Origin: Cryptomeria japonica
Taxonomy: Eukaryota > Streptophyta > Pinopsida > Cupressales > Cupressaceae
Direction of reading: 5' to 3'
NCBI RefSeq assembly: GCF_030272615.1
Contig: NC_081407.1
Location: forward strand, 436,140,230-436,204,229
DNA length: 64,000 nucleotides
A program made the position numbers and the translations under genes. Of this stretch, positions 51,685 to 62,726 are shown in pieces. Numbering within the stretch: the stretch's first letter is position 1; each line of letters starts with the position of its first letter. The notes under the pieces are model-generated. The model did no database searches. It was not told the DNA's origin and saw only the letters and a list, made by a program, of their open reading frames with translations.

Positions 51685-52396
51685 ACATGTTTTTGTACTA
51701 ACGAACCCAAACCGTACTGGCATACCGGTTCTTCGAACCCGAACCAGCAACCTAGTCAGTAAAAGATAATATACACATGACAAGCAAAAGAATAACTGTC
51801 AACCCATAGCACTGTGACAATGAAGAGAATATGCCTGAAACAAAATTAAAAAGATCCCTATTCAGCTACACAAGTAAACTTATAAAAACATTTCCCACTC
51901 TACAAGTAAATTACCCTCAAGCTGTATGACAGGCTATTCTCAACATAACTTCTTCAATAAGGGAAGAACTTCTGAATATCATTTAACAGAATTGCTAAGC
52001 AAAATGCTAAATAATTCTAGGTGTGATCAACTATCATTTCAAACTGCAAGTTATAAAGTATCAAAAATTCATAATTACAAGTTGGTCGAGTTCTCATTTT
52101 CTCACTTTGGAACAATCTCCACATTTGGGTCTAGTCCACGATTTTCCAACCTGTATAACATGACACAGAATACTAAGCATGAATAATTATGTAAAAATGC
52201 CTACAACATTCGCAAGGGCAGATAATGCACACATCACATTTGCCTGACCTTACAAGGAAGATGCATGATCATACATATCATTTAAATCTCCCTAGAGTTA
52301 TTTACAACTAAGAAACGATACCTCTGACTTGGTAGATTTAGTGGTTTTGGGACTTTCCCCAAAACAGTCATGCCACTCCTGCGGGCAGAGACCCCC
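43554..52396 (-). CDS. MOS1: MODIFIER OF SNC1 1-like protein (BAT2/PRRC2 family), first exon missing
   Basis: Seven exons with GT-AG introns and matching phases: 52396-52322, 52150-52106, 49852-49456, 49217-49121, 48955-48869, 48734-46804 and 46697-43554 (stop included), giving about 1,924 codons. The short exons give SARRSGMTVLGKV, PKPLNLPSQR and LENRGLDPNVEIVPK, the BAT2 amino-terminal signature of plant MOS1. Next come a Ser/Pro-rich part, FTLTSVDFPTLGS, a Pro/Gly/Tyr-rich stretch (EEEWHRAGPPVAPYGPPGG), a charged coiled coil (AAAQRAKELLREEEERIKEQ), a long Gln/His/Ser-rich disordered part, and an Arg/Gly-rich tail. Arabidopsis MOS1 (about 1,430 residues) is a nuclear regulator of the immune receptor gene SNC1 and also affects flowering and cell cycle. 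This protein is longer, mainly in its disordered parts. The exon carrying the start was not found; the 52396 exon needs a preceding codon ending in its first G. No frame damage is seen, so it looks functional. Confidence 0.9.
47252..47323 (-). repeat. Exact 36 bp tandem duplication in the MOS1-like coding sequence
   Basis: Two identical adjacent 36 bp units (47252-47287 and 47288-47323) encode AMPIPERNLASN twice in frame within the disordered part of the large exon. Identity of the units implies a recent duplication. Confidence 0.92.
50941..51755 (+). mobile_element. hAT transposon relic in a MOS1-like intron
   Basis: 815 bp with imperfect inverted ends: CTGAGTTACCGGGTTCGG on the left, CTAGGTTGCTGGTTCGGG on the right read inward. 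It is flanked by 8 bp imperfect duplications TCAGTAAC (50933-50940) and TCAGTAAA (51756-51763). Inside, 51.24-51.49 kb resembles the carboxy end of a hAT transposase: 'DLDDFTSQLVAFDDSD' followed by an acidic Glu/Asp run (DEEEENEDDE). The catalytic part is gone. It lies antisense to the host gene. A long internal deletion produced this non-autonomous form. Confidence 0.75.
51652..51680. repeat. (TA)n microsatellite
   Basis: About 13-14 TA units lie inside the hAT relic, likely variable between individuals. Confidence 0.9.
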
Positions 52397-55300
52397 CTAC
52401 ACCAAAATTAATTAAATACAAACATTAGCTCATCTACAGAAACAAATTCTTATGAAAACCAAAACAAGGATTGAGAAAATCTTATTCCATAAACAAAAGA
52501 CAAATTAAAATATCTTACTACTAGTTTTCATACTTAGCTTACAGGATCCAAGTCACACATGCAGTCAGTTGGATAAGCAAAATCAACATATACTTTCAAA
52601 AAAAACAATCAGAACCAGATATCTGAATGAAAATTAAAAAAAAATAATATATGCTTTGAGTAAAATTTACATAAACATCAAAGAAACTTAAAGAAGAAAT
52701 GTATGTGATAGTAAAAAGCTGTACCCAGAGAAACAAATTAAGTATCCGAGCCCAAAGCTACAGGCCACAAATTTAACAAAAAGTACAAGGTTTAGGTTCT
52801 TATTTTCCAAACCAAAATAGAAAACATCAAAAAATTCAATACAAAAATACAATGTCCTATGCATGCTTCCATCAGTAAAGCTGTGAATCTGTTAACATCC
52901 ATTGGAACTGAAACATGAATAAGTTCCTCAATAAACCTTTAAACAATAGCAGTGAGCTTTTGCTTCACATGGGAAAAAGTGGTGATTCAACAGTAGTGAG
53001 GAAAATCAAAATTTGTAGGATTGCAACTGAGGATAAAGAACAGCATTACAAGTTGCATTGTTAACTATAAGCACGAAATATCAATTGATTGCCAAACTCT
53101 CCCACTCATGGCAACATAGCAGAAATTCTGGATACAAGAAACCTCATAGCTTAAGCGCATTTGAACAATAAATCTGTGTTCCATGTGGATACATCACTGG
53201 CCCTAAAACTGCTGTCCCAAAAACTCTCTAAGTCTTTGAAATGTTTCTGAAATGTGCTGCAGTAATTGACAAACAGCTGGGCAATCTGTAACATTCCTGA
53301 ATCATCTGGGGCAAGCCAGAATCCCCAACAGCAAGGCAAATTTTTATGATGTTTTAAAAAAGAAATCATTCATGACAATAATAAAGGATTGTTAAATATA
53401 TCTTGACAGCTTTATACCAGCAGTGTAACAGCAATAAAATTAATCACGACAGCAGTGACAGCAGCAACAGTATTATAAAAGCAATAAATACAAGATTCAG
53501 ATTCATAGCTAATGACGAAGTTATATAACAGCTAACACTAACAGCAATAATTTAAATTTCTGATTTTATTGTTGAAACGTTACCAAAAGTCTCAAACCTA
53601 AAAATTTTTGATATGTTATTAAAGTCAGTTAGTATTGTCAGTTGCAAAAGAGATTAAAGGTAGCCATGGTCTGGTACAGTTTAGTACTATGTGAGAAGTG
53701 CAGACAAACAAAAAAAATTGGAATTTGATTGGTGTGCAGAATTCTGCAGATATCGTCTAGCATCGTTTTGACAGTGGAATGTCATACAGCTGTCCTCATC
53801 CCCAAAACGCCCTGTACATAAGAATAAATTCTAATAATAACGAAAGTGGAGCATGTTGTTTTTGCATTCTTTGCTAGCCAATTTATGTGCCCACAGCAAA
53901 TTTCTCTCTGAATAAAAAGTCAAGTACACCCACACAAAAAGTAGTTACAGCAGAAGCTGCCAAATAGAATTTAATAATTTACAGATTGTGAACCATTTCC
54001 ATTTTGAAGGGAATATAAGTAAATAAGTGATGTAAAGTACTTTGCATATAGGAGGATTAGCATTTTCAATATACTGAACAAACATGTAGCAAGCACACTA
54101 GATTCACTAGCGAACATGGTTTGCTAAAGGCACCCAGTTGCAAATCTCTTCCATTTGGACAAAAAAGTACAGAGTTTGAATTATAGACAAAGAATTGCTT
54201 GATGGGCAACCCCTATATTCTACCACCTTAGAAGATTTTAACATATATTTCAATTCAAGAACATAGCTTAACATTGATATCTTGAACCCATAGAATATTC
54301 CACTCAATTCCATTTAACTCTACGACAGCTAAGGCTGTACTGATTGAAAAAGTTCCATAGATGGAAGATTCTGCAAAAACTCGCCAACTCAAGAAAAACT
54401 CGTGATTCTGTTTTGCTCCGAAGTATTTGCGCTAAAAACTTGCAGATAAAACTCGCTGAGCATCTAACACCTTGTGCAACTTGTCATCACTGCCCCTCAA
54501 ACCCATTGGGGTCTCCACTCTCAAAAACCCCACTAGTTATTAGGATCTCGTCATATAAAAAAATTAATAACAATGAGGGTCTGGGAGTGGAGACCAGAAT
54601 CAAGAAGACACCTAATTTTATCACTATCATAATATCATTGATCAAAGATGAAATATCATACTAACAGTATCAGGGATTCAATTGTAATTATTAGAAATTT
54701 GGAAACTCTCCCAAAGTTTTCACTAGACCAGGGAAAAGGAAGATGTATAATGCTGTAATATGCAACTTATGAATTATGCTGAATTATGATGATGTTCGAA
54801 GGCAATCATCATAAATTCACAATAGTTGTCAGCTAACTATTATATCAGGATTCCACATAAGGATGTGATTTTCTACTCAATTTGCATTCAAATCAATCAA
54901 ATTTAATAGAAAACACTTTTGTACTCATTTATGGACTCACTAGATACATCTTGCCATTGAATTAATTACGTATTTTTCCTACGTTGCTTGTTTAGATTCA
55001 AGTTGACCAGTACAGAGACAAAAATAAGTCCCCACATTCAGCAAAGTTGGGTATAGTGTAATACTATAAGTATATATCATATTAAAAATATATTAATATA
55101 TAAATATAAATATTATATATTAATATTATAATATAAATATTAAATACAAAATATTGATAAATTAATATAAATATATTAATAGCATATCCTCCTATATATA
55201 ATCCTAGCACAAAAAATATAAATCTCCCAACATACAATCCATGGTAACTTAATTTTTAAAATTTTATCGAAAAATGCTAACTTTAATAGTTTTATTTAAA

Positions 55301-56110
55301 AAACTTAATTTTCATAAAATATTTAAAACATAACTTTAAAATACCCAAATGAACTCAGTCACTTTTCTTCTCAAGAATGCCAACGCAAGAAAGAAAAGGA
55401 CAAAAACAGTGGCCCAGAAATAGAGAATGATTCAGATGAAACCCTTAACATGATTCAAATATTTCAGAAGGCAAAGACAAGGGCAGAGGGAGGAAAAAGA
55501 CAGCACTGAAGGCAGCAGATAAAAATAATCAGAAGTTGCTTCAGTTTGACAACATCCAGCCCACAATAAACAACGGCAGACATCAAACTCAAACAGCTAG
55601 CACTTAAACTTTGCAATAAAACCTGAGTAAATCATTTTTTCAATAAAATCAAAAGCCCTGGGGCATTTTTTAATGAATTTTTTTAATTCTGCAAATTTCA
55701 AATAACTCCTTGGCAGATCATATGGAGGACTGGAGATTAGAATCTAGCATACGTATCTTAGATAAGATAAATGTAAAAGGCACTGTGAGATATCCTTACT
55801 AAGGCGCCTATCTTTTAATCAATTTAACATAGACAAGTGGAATAAATAGGTGCCTCGGAAAGGTTATCTCTTGGCATCTTTTACATAGATAGTAAGCTAG
55901 TTTAATTTTCATTATTTTAATTACAAATTAAAAAATTATAAATAATTAAAAATCAAAATCATAAAACCAAAAAAAAATAACTAAAATGAAAATATTTTTA
56001 TTAATCTGTTTTTCTGTTTCTATAGAAAATCAAGTATTATTATTTATAAATATAAAACTCAAAACAATAGAACAAAATAAATAAATTTACCAATATGTTT
56101 AGGTAGTTAT
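52397..56110. other. Upstream intron or 5' flank of the MOS1-like gene
   Basis: The region is AT-rich with no convincing exon. A very AT-rich low-complexity patch (tatattaatataaatatta-like) lies at about 55075-55200. If the first coding exon lies beyond the window, this whole stretch and Copia-3 are intronic. Confidence 0.5.
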
Positions 56111-56766
56111 TGTTCAAGATATAGCAGCGATAGAGATCATCTATGCAGTGTCCTGATTTATTTCGTCTAAGTATCGTCTCTTTAGCTTCCATTCTCTTCT
56201 TGCCTTGGTTGCTGTCGGTGACCCTTCATGTTGCTACGGCTGTCGGTGGAGGTGATGTGGCTGTCGGTGAAGGTGATGAGGCTGTCAGTGCAGGTATAAC
56301 TGCCCGTGCCTTTCCCTCTCCCTTCGTGTGACTCTTCACTGGGAATTCCGATGTGCTATATTGATTATTCTTCCTTGTCTCGTTTTCTTCTTCAGCAGTT
56401 TCAATATCGGCTTCTCTCTTTCATTAAAATCGTGTGATTGTGTCTGACAGATTAGAGATTTTAGGTGTTCCTTCTGCATACAGAGTTTTCAGATTTATGA
56501 AGGTTTTGGATTGTATGCAAGATGTATCATCTAAGTTCATTCTTATGATTGATTTGTAGAAAATCAAACTCATTTTATTGTAATTGATAGTAATCTGAGA
56601 CTATCATCACTTGTACTCTTTTCTGAGATATAATAAAGTTCATTTTGAGTGGGCTGGGTTTTTCACCCTTAGGTGGAGGGTTTTCCCAAGATAAGGGCTT
56701 GTGTATTTGTGTTTCGTCCTTTATATTATGTTCTCAGTTTTCTATATCCTAGTTCAAGTTTTAACA
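56111..56766 (+). repeat. Copia-3 5' LTR
   Basis: 656 bp, TGTTCAAG...TTTTAACA, including 'gagatataataaag', a likely polyadenylation-type stretch also present in the 3' LTR. Confidence 0.92.
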
Positions 56767-56780
56767 TGGTATCAGAGCGG
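56767..56780 (+). other. Copia-3 primer-binding site
   Basis: TGGTATCAGAGCGG directly abuts the 5' LTR, matching the initiator methionine tRNA primer site. Confidence 0.9.
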
Positions 56781-56932
56781 GTCTAGAAGATCGATCTAGA
56801 ACCAGAATTTTTAAGTTATTTATTTCCTTCAGTTGTTTGCCTTAGTCATTCAGAGCAGGTCTAGAAGATCCATCTAGAACCAGAATTTTTAAGTTCTTTA
56901 TTTCCTTCAGTTGTTTGCCTTAGTCATTCATT

Positions 56933-59900
56933 ATGGTGAACGGATTGAAAGTAGAACATAGACTATATGGTTCATCAAATTTCTCTTCTTGGAAATTTAG
57001 AATTTTGATCACTCTAGAAGAGAATGATCTCCTTGACTATGTCTCGAAAGATGTAGAAGAACCTTCTGCTGATGCAGAGAAGGTTCAATGGAGAAAGAAT
57101 AAGACCATGGCTAAGAAAATTCTGATTGATTCTGTTAAGGATCATCTGGTGCCTATCATCTCTAAGTTGGATTCAACTAAGGAAATGTTTCAAACTCTAA
57201 AGAATCTTTATGAATTCAACAATACTAGCAGAGCTTTAGCCCTTAGGCGTCAACTGCTGCATGTGAAAATGTCTAGAGGAGATTCTGTTACTTCTTATTT
57301 CATGAAGATTTCTGAGTTAAAAGATCAGCTCAGTGCAATTGGAGATACTTTTGCTGATAAAGACTTGGTTATGTTAGCTATGAATGGACTTCCCATCTCT
57401 TGGGAATCCTTCATTCAAGGCATTAGTGGAAGAGTTGATCTTCCTAAATTTGATAGGTTGAGGGCAGATTGCATTCAAGAAGAATGCAGACAAGAAGCAA
57501 GAGGTTATGGTCGCAAATCTCATCATGAAGATGATCATGTGCTTGCTGCCCATGCATCTAAGGGGAAAAGAAAGAAAGGTAACTTCAAAAGATTCAGAAA
57601 CAAGAATGATGAGTCAGCCCCTGTTGCCAAGAAAAAGTGGAAGGACCTTTCTAGAATTCAGTGTTTTAGGTGTGACAAATTTGGTCACTTTGCCAGAGAT
57701 TGTGTTTCAAAATCTAAGCCTCAAGCAGCTGCCGCAAATGTTGAGAATCCTTCTCCTCAAAAAGAGTCAAGTGAAAATTCTGAAGGATTCTTATTTATTT
57801 CTGCACTTTTTAGTAATGTTCCTACTAACTGTGATACATGGTTGATAGATAGTAGAGCATCTCGTCATATCACTGGTTTTCGTGAGCACCTTTCAAACTT
57901 GAAAGAAAAAGACTCTCATCTTCAAGTTATCATTGGTGATGATGCTTGCTATTCTGTGAAGGGTGCTGGTTATACTTCTTTTCAGTTGGACTCTAGTATT
58001 CCTCTTCATTTAAGTGATGTCCTATTTGTTCTTGGTGTTAAGCAGAATCCAATTTCCATTTCTGCATTAGAAGACAAAGGTTATCATGAAGTTTTTGCTG
58101 ATGGAAAAGTACTTGCATGGAAGAAGAACCCTAGTATTCAATCAGCTCATATTATTGGTGTTCGTCATGATAGTCTTTACAAGCTTTCAGCTCATCCTAT
58201 TCAAGTCTTAGCTCATGATTCTTCAAGTTCAAGTGAGTTGTGGCATAAAAGATTTGGTCATTTGAATTTCAAAACTTTGTCTTCAATGGAGAAGGTTATC
58301 ATTGGTCTTCCTAAGCTGAATCAAAACCATGAAGGTGTTTGCAAAGGGTGTGCTCTAGGTATGAACATTAAGAGCACCTTTCATAGTAGTGAAAATAGGG
58401 CAAAGAATGCTCTAGAATTAATTCATTCTGATTTATGTGGACCTATGTCAATTGCTTCTCTTAGTGGTTTTTGGTATTATGTCACCTTTATTGATGATTT
58501 TTCTCGTAGGTGCTGGATTTACTTTCTTAAGTCCAAAGAGTCTGATGAAGTGCTGTCCAGATTTAAAGAGTTCTAAGCTCTAGTTGAAAATCTATCTAGC
58601 AAGAAAATAAAAATTCTTAGATCTGATAATGGAGGAGAATATGTTTCTGGTATTTTTCATAACTTTTGTGTTGAAGCCGGGATTAAGAGGGAGTTATGTG
58701 TCCCTTATAATCCTCAACAAAACGGTGTGGTTGAAAGAAAGAATAGGACAATTGTTGAAGCAGCAAAGGCTATAATTCATGACCAAAGTCTTCAAACATT
58801 TCTTTGGGCTGAGGCTTGCAGGACAACAGTTCACATTCATAATCGTAGTCCTCATTAGATTCTAAACAACTTGACTCCAAAAGAAGCTTTTACAGGTGTC
58901 AAACCAGATGTAAGTTATTTCAGAATCTTTGGATGCCCTGTTTATATTCATGTTCCTAAAGAGAAAAGATCTAAATTAGAACCTTCAAGCAAGAAAGGCG
59001 TCTTTGTTGGTTATAGTGAATCTTCAAAAGCATATAGAATCTACATTCCAGGACAAAAACAGATTGAGAACAAGAGGGATGTTTCTTTTGATGAAGATAT
59101 AGCTTGCATGAAATTCAAAGAATCTAGCTTAAAATCTGATAAAGAAGAATTTGAACATTCTCAAGATTTAGATACAGCTGATCCGAATCCATCTTCAAAC
59201 ATTCAGAGAAAGTTTACAGATTTAGAAGATCATGTTGATTCAGCTGATCCAATTGATCCAGTTGACTCTATAGTTACATCAACAGGTCCCAGTATTAGTT
59301 CAGCTAACAAGAAAAGACCTTTGTGGGCTAGACATACTATGGAAGATGCTGAAAAATATGCAGCCCCTCGTGGTACTTTCAAAGAAAGCAAAAGACCTCA
59401 CAAGTTTGCTAGCTATGTATCTTTGATGATTCATATCTTAGCATCCAAGCCTTCAGATGTTGAAAAGGCTTTAAATCAGCAAGTGTGGAAGGATGCCATG
59501 ATAGAGGAATATCAATCTATTACGAAAAATGATGTATGGGACATTGTTCCAAGGCCTAAAAACAAATCAGTGGTTTCTTCTAAGTGGTCGTTCAAAATCA
59601 AACATGTCTGATGGGAGTATAGAAAAGTACAAGGCCAGATTTGTAGCCAGAGCTTTTTCCCAAAAGGAAGGTATAGATTTTGAAGAAACCTTTGCACCTG
59701 TAGCACGTTACACTTCTATCAGGACTATCATAGCTGTTGCAGTTGTTAAGGGTTGGAAACTTCATCAAATGGATGTGAAAACAACCTTCTTGAATGGTAA
59801 AATTGAAGAGGAGGTTTACATTGAGCAACCAGAGAGCTTTATTATTCACAATAGAAACTCTCATGTATGCAGGCTGAAAAAGGGTGTTATATGGTCTTAA

Positions 59901-61676
59901 ACAAGCCCCTCGTGCTTGGTACAAAAGGATAGACCACTATCTTTTAAGCTTGGGTTTTCTAAAGAATGATGCTGATCCAAACTTATACTTCAAGGTATGT
60001 GATGATAAGGTGCTGATTTTAGTACTATATGTTGATGACTTATTTCTCACTGGTAATGATGATCTCATTGTCAAATGTAAGAAGGATTTAGCTTCAGAAT
60101 TTGAAATGAAGGATCTTGATTTGTTACATTATTTCCTTGGACTTGAAGTATGGCAAAGACCAAATGAAATCATATTGAGTCAAGGTAAATATGCAGTTGA
60201 TATTTTGAAAAGATTTGACATGTTAGAGTGTAAGTCTATGGTGACTCCTATGGAAGTAAATCTAAAGAAATTACATGATGATGCAGCTACTTCAGATTTA
60301 GTTGAGCCTACTATATATAGACAATTAATTTATACCTTGAGTCAGTTCATGTGTGAACCAAGGCATATTCACCTTGTGGCAGCCAAACATATATTGAGAT
60401 ATGTACGTGGTACCATAGTTTTAAAACTCGTGGACTCACCACGGACTCGCAAGTCCATGGGAGCCACGAGTCTCCTCGCCTCCTTGGCGAGTCCATCTGA
60501 AAGACTCGCGAGTCTTTTGCAAGGACTCGCACGAGTCTTTTGCATGGACTCACGCGACCCAGAAAAAACGTCATGCAAGTTTTAAAAGTGAGTTTTTATT
60601 TTTATTTTTTTGCCTTCATTTGGCGTGATTAAGGGAGTGAAATATCTCATGAAGGGTCTCTTTGCCAATAGAAAAATAACACCCGACGCCTATATAAAAT
60701 ATTAAAAGTATTTTTGGCCTCGCGGGGCGCTGCCCCTCGGCCCCGCCTTGTATCGCGACATGGGAGCGCGCAAGGGGCGCTGCCCTCAAATCCCCGTCGA
60801 AAAATATAGGGGGAAACTGCGCTGATGGAAGTAGTGAAAATTTAACCTCCGAGTCTGATTAGGCTCCATATAACAACATAATTAGCATTGAAGAAATCTG
60901 GGTATTTAGATTTAGTATTTCAAATTTCAAATATTGCGCGTTTGTAGATCATATGACGTGTAATGTTTCAATTATGGCTCTTATGTTCTCTAAATACATT
61001 AATTTCTTTATGTTTTTTTGTAAAACTACGGTTGTTTTTTTGCCGAGTCTTTCGCAAGTCTTTCACGAGTCCGAGTCCAAGTCCAAATTTTTGGTTTGCC
61101 GAGTCCGTGGCGAGTCCGAGTTTTTAAACTTTGCGTGGTACAATTGGACTTGGCTTAAAATTTTCTTCGTGTGTAGACCTGAAATTGCAGGGGTTTTCTG
61201 ATTCAGACTGGGCAGGCTGTGTGCATGACAAAAAAAGCACTACAGGTTGCTGTTTTAGTCTAGGTTCAGCTATGATTTCTTGGTGCAGCAAGAAACGATC
61301 TTGAGTTGCACAAAATACAGCTGAAGCAGAATATGTTGCAGCATGTGTGGCTGCAAGAGAAGCTGTGTGGCTTCGGAAATTACTTGCAAGCTTGTTTGGA
61401 CAGCTTTTGGAACCTACTGTGATTATGTGTGATAATCAAAGCTGTGTGAAACTTTCAGTTAATCCAGTATTTCATGATAGAAGCAAACATGTGGAAATTA
61501 AATATCATTACTTGAGAGACATGGTTCAGCGAAAAGCAATTGAACTCAAGTACATTTCTACAGATGAGCATACTTCAAACATTCTCACCAAGCCACTTCC
61601 AAGAGTGAAGTTTTGTTACTTCCGAGAAAAGCTTGGTATGATGAAGAATGATGCACTTGCTGAGAGAGAGTCTTAG
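56933..61676 (+). other. Copia-3 gag-pol coding region (fossil)
   Basis: Domain order is gag (LYGSSNFSSWKFRI), zinc knuckle near 57.66 kb (CFRCDKFGHFARDC), protease near 57.84 kb (TWLID...HITG), GAG-pre-integrase near 58.24 kb (LWHKRFGHLNF), integrase 58.4-59.0 kb (LIHSDLCGPM, QQNGVVERKN), reverse transcriptase 59.5-60.4 kb (FAPVARYTSIR, YVDDLFLTGND) and RNase H near 61.2-61.6 kb (CDNQSCVKLS). Integrase precedes reverse transcriptase, as in Ty1/copia. There are about four breaks besides the MITE insertion. Confidence 0.9.
60414..61133. mobile_element. hAT-type MITE nested in Copia-3
   Basis: A 720 bp insert is flanked by perfect 8 bp duplications CGTGGTAC (60406-60413, 61134-61141). Terminal inverted repeats read CATAGTTTTAAAACTCG on the left and CAAAGTTTAAAAACTCG on the right read inward. 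Both subterminal regions are dense in GACTCG/CGAGTC words. A GC-rich patch near 60.72-60.79 kb (ggggcgctgccc, twice) lies inside. There is no transposase. The 8 bp duplication places it in the hAT superfamily. Confidence 0.9.
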
Positions 61677-61702
61677 CTTCAGTGATACATTGCCTGTGTT
61701 TG

Positions 61703-61842
61703 ATGAGTTCTTCTTTGTGAGAGAAGTTCGAGGTGAAATCCCTTGTTTAATGAGTTCTTCTTTGTGAGAGAAGTTCGAGGTGAAATCCCTTGGCTAATGA
61801 GTTCTTCTATGCGAGAGAAGTTTGAGGTGAAATCCCTTGATC
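61703..61842 (+). repeat. Three-copy 47 bp tandem repeat in the Copia-3 3' noncoding part
   Basis: Units begin atgagttcttct at 61703, 61750 and 61797, each with 'gagaagtt' and 'gaggtgaaatcccttg'. The third unit is the most diverged. A looser pair, 'ggagtagctatg', follows at about 61.85 and 61.92 kb. Confidence 0.9.
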
Positions 61843-62058
61843 CACCCTCTGGGAGTAGCTATGGTGGAAGTCGTGTATGACTTTATGATTTTTATTTTTT
61901 GGTTTTATTCATCCTCTAGGAGTAGCTATGATGAATATTGTTATACTAAGATAACAACTTTATTGAATAAAAACTGTGATGTTTTTTTGTTGACATCTTC
62001 TGAGTTGCAATTATGTGTACTTGTCATATGTTGACATAATAAAGATCTCTCTCTTGCT

Positions 62059-62067
62059 AAGTGGGAG
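62059..62067 (+). other. Copia-3 polypurine tract
   Basis: aagtgggag directly precedes the TGTTGAAG start of the 3' LTR. Confidence 0.8.
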
Positions 62068-62721
62068 TGTTGAAGATATAGCAGCGATAGAGATCATCTA
62101 TGCAGTGTCCTGATTTATTTCGTCTAAGTATCGGCTCTTTAGCTTCCGCTCTCTTCTTGCCTTGGTTGTTGTCGTTGACCCTTCATGTTGCTACGGCTGT
62201 CGGTGGAGGTGATGTGGCTATCGGTGAAGGTGATGAGGCTGTCGGTGCAGGTGTAACTGCCCGTGCCTTGCCCTCTCCCTTCGTGTCTCTTCACTGGGAA
62301 TTCCGATGTGCTATATTGATTATTCTTCCTTGTCTCATTTTCTTCTTCGGCAGTTTCAATATCAGCTTCTCTCTTTCATTAAAATCGTGTGATTGTGTCT
62401 GACAGATTAGAGATTTTAGGTGTTCCTTCTACATACAGAGTTTTCAGATTTATGAAGGTTTTGGATTGTATACAAGATGTATCATCTAAGTTCATTCTTA
62501 TGATTGATTTGTAGAAAATCAGACTCATTTTATTGTAATTGATAGTAATCTGAGAATATCATCAGTTGTACTCTTTTCTGAGATATAATAAAGTTCATTT
62601 TAAGTGGGCTGGGTTTTTCACCCTCAAGTGGAGGGTTTTCCCAGGATAAGGGCTTGTGTATTTGTGTTTCGTCCTTTATATTCTGTTCTCAGTTTTCTAT
62701 ATTCTGGTTCAAGTTTTAACA
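62068..62721 (+). repeat. Copia-3 3' LTR
   Basis: 654 bp, about 96% identical by eye to the 5' LTR at 56111-56766, ending TTTTAACA before the GTTAT duplication. Confidence 0.92.
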
Positions 62722-62726
62722 GTTAT

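Larger units (their letters stand above)
49853..52105 (-). other. MOS1: Large MOS1-like intron (2,253 bp)
   Basis: The intron is defined by the donor after ...VEIVP and the acceptor (tttctcag) before GTVSWG. It contains the hAT relic at 50941-51755 and a (TA)n tract. The rest is AT-rich, with no exon-like content recognised. Confidence 0.8.
56111..62721 (+). mobile_element. Copia-3: Ty1/copia LTR retrotransposon with a nested MITE (fossil)
   Basis: LTRs at 56111-56766 and 62068-62721 read TGTTSAAGATATAGC...TTTTAACA and are flanked by GTTAT (56106-56110, 62722-62726). The primer site TGGTATCAGAG follows the 5' LTR and a polypurine tract (aagtgggag) precedes the 3' LTR. The LTRs differ at roughly 25 sites by eye (about 4%), between Copia-2 and Copia-1 in age. 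Gag-pol is complete in domain content but carries several breaks and a MITE in its reverse transcriptase/RNase H part, so it is dead. It lies upstream of the visible MOS1-like exons, opposite to that gene. Confidence 0.92.

Noticed and set aside
53991-54000. Candidate splice donor for the missing first MOS1-like exon
   Set aside because: The upstream reading frame contains no start codon and no conserved residues.
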